Of a DNA stretch of 64,000 nt, positions 61,470 to 64,000 are shown one piece after another; the first letter of the stretch is position 1, and every line of letters starts with the position of its first letter. This DNA is from Sporodiniella umbellata. Taxonomy: Eukaryota; Mucoromycota; Mucoromycetes; Mucorales; Rhizopodaceae. The stretch covers positions 1-64,000 of the forward strand of contig JAIXMR010000109.1 in assembly GCA_025677835.1 (NCBI GenBank), given 5' to 3'. Both the position numbers and the translations under genes were made by a program. The notes beneath the pieces are model-generated. The model had not been told where the DNA came from and ran no database searches. It saw nothing but the letters and a program-made list of their open reading frames with translations.

Positions 61470-64000
61470 CTTTTTTTTTCCTGACCCCTGACTCCCCTCC
61501 ACTTCTTGTATGTTTTGGCCATTTTCTTTTATCCTTCTATGCCCAGGCAAACATGTATATATATATATATTCCCACATATGCATTTTCTTTTCCTTTTTT
61601 TTTTATTGTTTTTACATGGCTTTTTTCTTAAAAATAGAAAAAAAAGCTAAATAAAACAAGATGTTTGAAGTTACTCGATACAAACAAATTACGGACGCAT
61701 ATGACACCAGTACTAGTATAAATTCAAAGCAGTTACATTTTGGCCTTTTGTTGCATTCTGTAATGACAAACCCCATATATCTAGCCCTCCACCCTTTTTT
61801 AGTTTGTTTTATCTTCTTTTTAGAAAGTAAAAGCACGTACATACATACGAAATCTTGAATCATTGTGGCATAGTGACAGTCAAAGTTCAATGGTTTATAT
61901 GATGTATTGACAATACTTTCTGATACGGCACGGATGATTCAGGAGTGTTCTTACATATTTGTGTGAGACAGTTTTGCAGCTATAGACCGCCCCTTATTCT
62001 AGGTATCTATATACAGAGTAAAAAAGACTTACCATTGAGTCTCTGTACATTTTTACACATGAATATACTGCATTTTTGAGGTTTAGGGAACTATCAGGGA
62101 ACCAAGAACCTGTATTTGATCGCTCTTATCTCCAAACTCAATCAGTATCAGCCTTCAACCATTTCTCAACTATTCCCAAGTTCTGTCAAACTGTTTTCTT
62201 TTTCTAAAAAAAGTTCCACTAATCTGAGCCTTTTTTGATTGGCTATTGGGTCTAAGCAGGACAGTGGAGGTCCTTATCATTGATATATTTATATATACTT
62301 GTTTGTTTGAAGCGAGAAATCACTACTTCGCTTGATGAACAATATATAAGCAAGGTAAACCTTATAATTGTTGGCTTTTCTTTTTATTAAAAAAAACTGA
62401 AAGCAATGGTTATAAAAAGTAAACTCAAACACTCCTTTTGTAACAAAAAAAAAGATAAGCCGGTATAAAAAAAGGAGGAAATTTGCTAGTGTACTTATTT
62501 TTAGTTCATACGATTCAGAATTTTAAATAAAATTGCTTATATCAGCCAAATTCCTTTAGAGTAAATTTGGCTATGTACTCTCATTTATCAAATGTGACAA
62601 CTCGAGAAGCAACTTCAAAATGCTCCAATCGAACTTTTGTAGTGAAATTAAATCAATTGTCAACTAAAAGAAAAAAAAATGGAGAATAGGATTGTCGAGC
62701 TAAGAATGTTTTAAATGTATGGTTGACATGTAGTAATATTGACGTACTTTTTGAACCAGAATAAACAAGCGTATAAAAAACACCTCTGTCAAATTGCCTT
62801 TCTCGTTCGTATAAAGCGAAAAGTATAAAATAGCCGACCACCCTTTAATTCCTTTATTACCCACATGGTTTAGGTATTTCTGTGCCTTAAATTTCTTAAA
62901 GCATATAGCTTCCCGTGATTGATGTGAACCTATAGAAAGGATTAAGCGTATGACAAACCAAAGGGATTTTGAGTGTGTAAGGGGAAAGAAAGAGGAGCTA
63001 TTGGTCCTACATTGAGCAACAAGGTGCAGAAATTGGTTGTACAAACATTTGATTGTTTCATATTCCAAATTCGATTCTTTCTAAGACTTGTGTATACATC
63101 GTAAACGAACAATTCAATATGAAAAAAGCTTTTATATTTTGCTTGCTCAGATCTGATTGATATATTCAACATGCATATATACTAATATAAAACTAAACAT
63201 ACGTACGCTATATTTAATTTCAGACACTTCTATTAAGCACTGTGAATGTGTGATTTATGATAAAGGACACAATTGAAGATCTACAGGATTTTTTCTTTTT
63301 TTTTTGTCAGGTTCTTCTTGTATTTTGAGTTTACTAGGGAGTTTATAGTCGTAAATATAGTCCAATGTTTTTTTTTAAAAGCTAAAACAAACCACACATA
63401 AGGCTTCTCAAAAGCACAAAGGAGAAGTGTTTTCTCACGCAACAGTTCCGCCCATATCTTTGCCTAGAAGAATGAATTATCGGCCTTTCGATACTCCCGT
63501 AAGCTTTGACAAGTACCATCTTTTTTCATCAAAGATCACTGCATTTAAATATGGCAATTAATGCTTTGATGAAATGCTCAATCCTTTCCGCACTGACATT
63601 ACATATTGTTAGAGCAGCTTCAACTATAGCTATTACCCGTTTTAAGCTGTTTTTCATCACTGAAAAAAGTTTCATGACATTGGCAACTCATTTTGAAAAT
63701 TCATATGGGTAATAGATATAAATTTCCTACCCCTTCCTACTTTTAACCCTTTTTTTTTTTGTACTAATGGAATCTAGGAGGGCCCAAGAGAGGGGAGGGG
63801 GAGGGTTGTAAGCGCATTTGATAGGTCTTAATCTCGTTTACTGTTTGCAACTTACTCTTAGCAGTTCAGAGTACGCTTATCCCCCTTTTTTTGAAGTCGA
63901 ATAACCTCTTGCAGCTCAGTATTTATATTTTTTGTCATCCGCTATCCATTTGTAGTCCTTTTTAAGTACATATGAAATATTGATAGAACACAGAGTATTT
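61470..64000. other. 2.5-kb AT-rich flank without supported genes
   Basis: Downstream of the forkhead gene to the window edge. It holds homopolymer and TA runs (about 61556-61570) and a G-rich patch near 63790-63807. Short frames exist but none shows a domain, good codon character or splice linkage. Confidence 0.6.

Noticed and set aside
63506..63712. 68-residue plus-strand frame with a hydrophobic start
   Set aside because: Isolated, with no promoter or homology that I recognise; expected by chance in 2.5 kb of AT-rich DNA.

Overview
The window is nuclear DNA of a fungus with short, GT-AG, phase-respecting introns (mostly 42-70 bp, often packed with long poly-A/T runs), compact gene pairs and AT-rich intergenic deserts. 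The gene content (Gcn5, BET bromodomain protein, NDR/Cot1 kinase, Dnf-type flippase, CCR4-NOT subunit Not2, CSN7, PIG-S, mL67, LysM protein, Mei2-like RRM protein) together with intron style and homopolymer-rich spacers suggests an early-diverging, zygomycete-type fungus (Mucoromycota). That placement is inference from style and content; no rRNA or species marker is present.

Layout. 0-12 kb: the 3' part of a BET double-bromodomain gene faces an eight-exon GCN5 histone acetyltransferase gene carrying seven 57-bp tandem repeats; then a PP2C phosphatase, a small secreted protein, an FHA-RING ubiquitin ligase and an HD-domain hydrolase whose stop codons are one base apart, and an NDR-family kinase. 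13-15 kb: a cyclic-nucleotide phosphodiesterase. 14.6-20.5 kb: a desert with no gene I can support. 20.5-28.7 kb: a secreted LysM plus 3D-like-domain protein, a truncated DDX59-like helicase with eroded motifs, a DUF4112 membrane protein, a LIM-LIM-C1-RhoGAP, a 73-residue coiled-coil protein and a single-pass membrane glycoprotein. 29.3-30.2 kb: a decayed IMP dehydrogenase pseudogene, inside a second desert that runs to 34.3 kb. 34.3-52.9 kb: the densest stretch, with a small proline-rich protein, a probably myristoylated SAM methyltransferase, CSN7, a RING E3, a Mei2-like RNA-binding protein, a P4-ATPase flippase, a Ser-rich orphan, PIG-S, an XPG/FEN nuclease, a twin-Cx9C protein and mitochondrial mL67/Mhr1. 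53-64 kb: deserts with small TA-flanked inverted-repeat elements (MITE-like), interrupted by NOT2 (probable GC-AG intron) and a forkhead transcription factor.

There is no biosynthetic or defence cluster; the genes are housekeeping and regulatory. Functional adjacencies worth noting are the acetyl-lysine reader (BET) beside the writer (Gcn5), and the divergent CSN7/RING pair (both ubiquitin system). The most unusual items are the repeat-expanded Gcn5 N terminus, the truncated pseudo-helicase, the antisense exon-like cassette inside a PIG-S intron, the IMPDH relic, the nose-to-nose stop codons, and the adjoining MITE-like elements sharing one TA. All exon structures were worked out by hand from splice signals and reading phase and have not been tested against RNA data.
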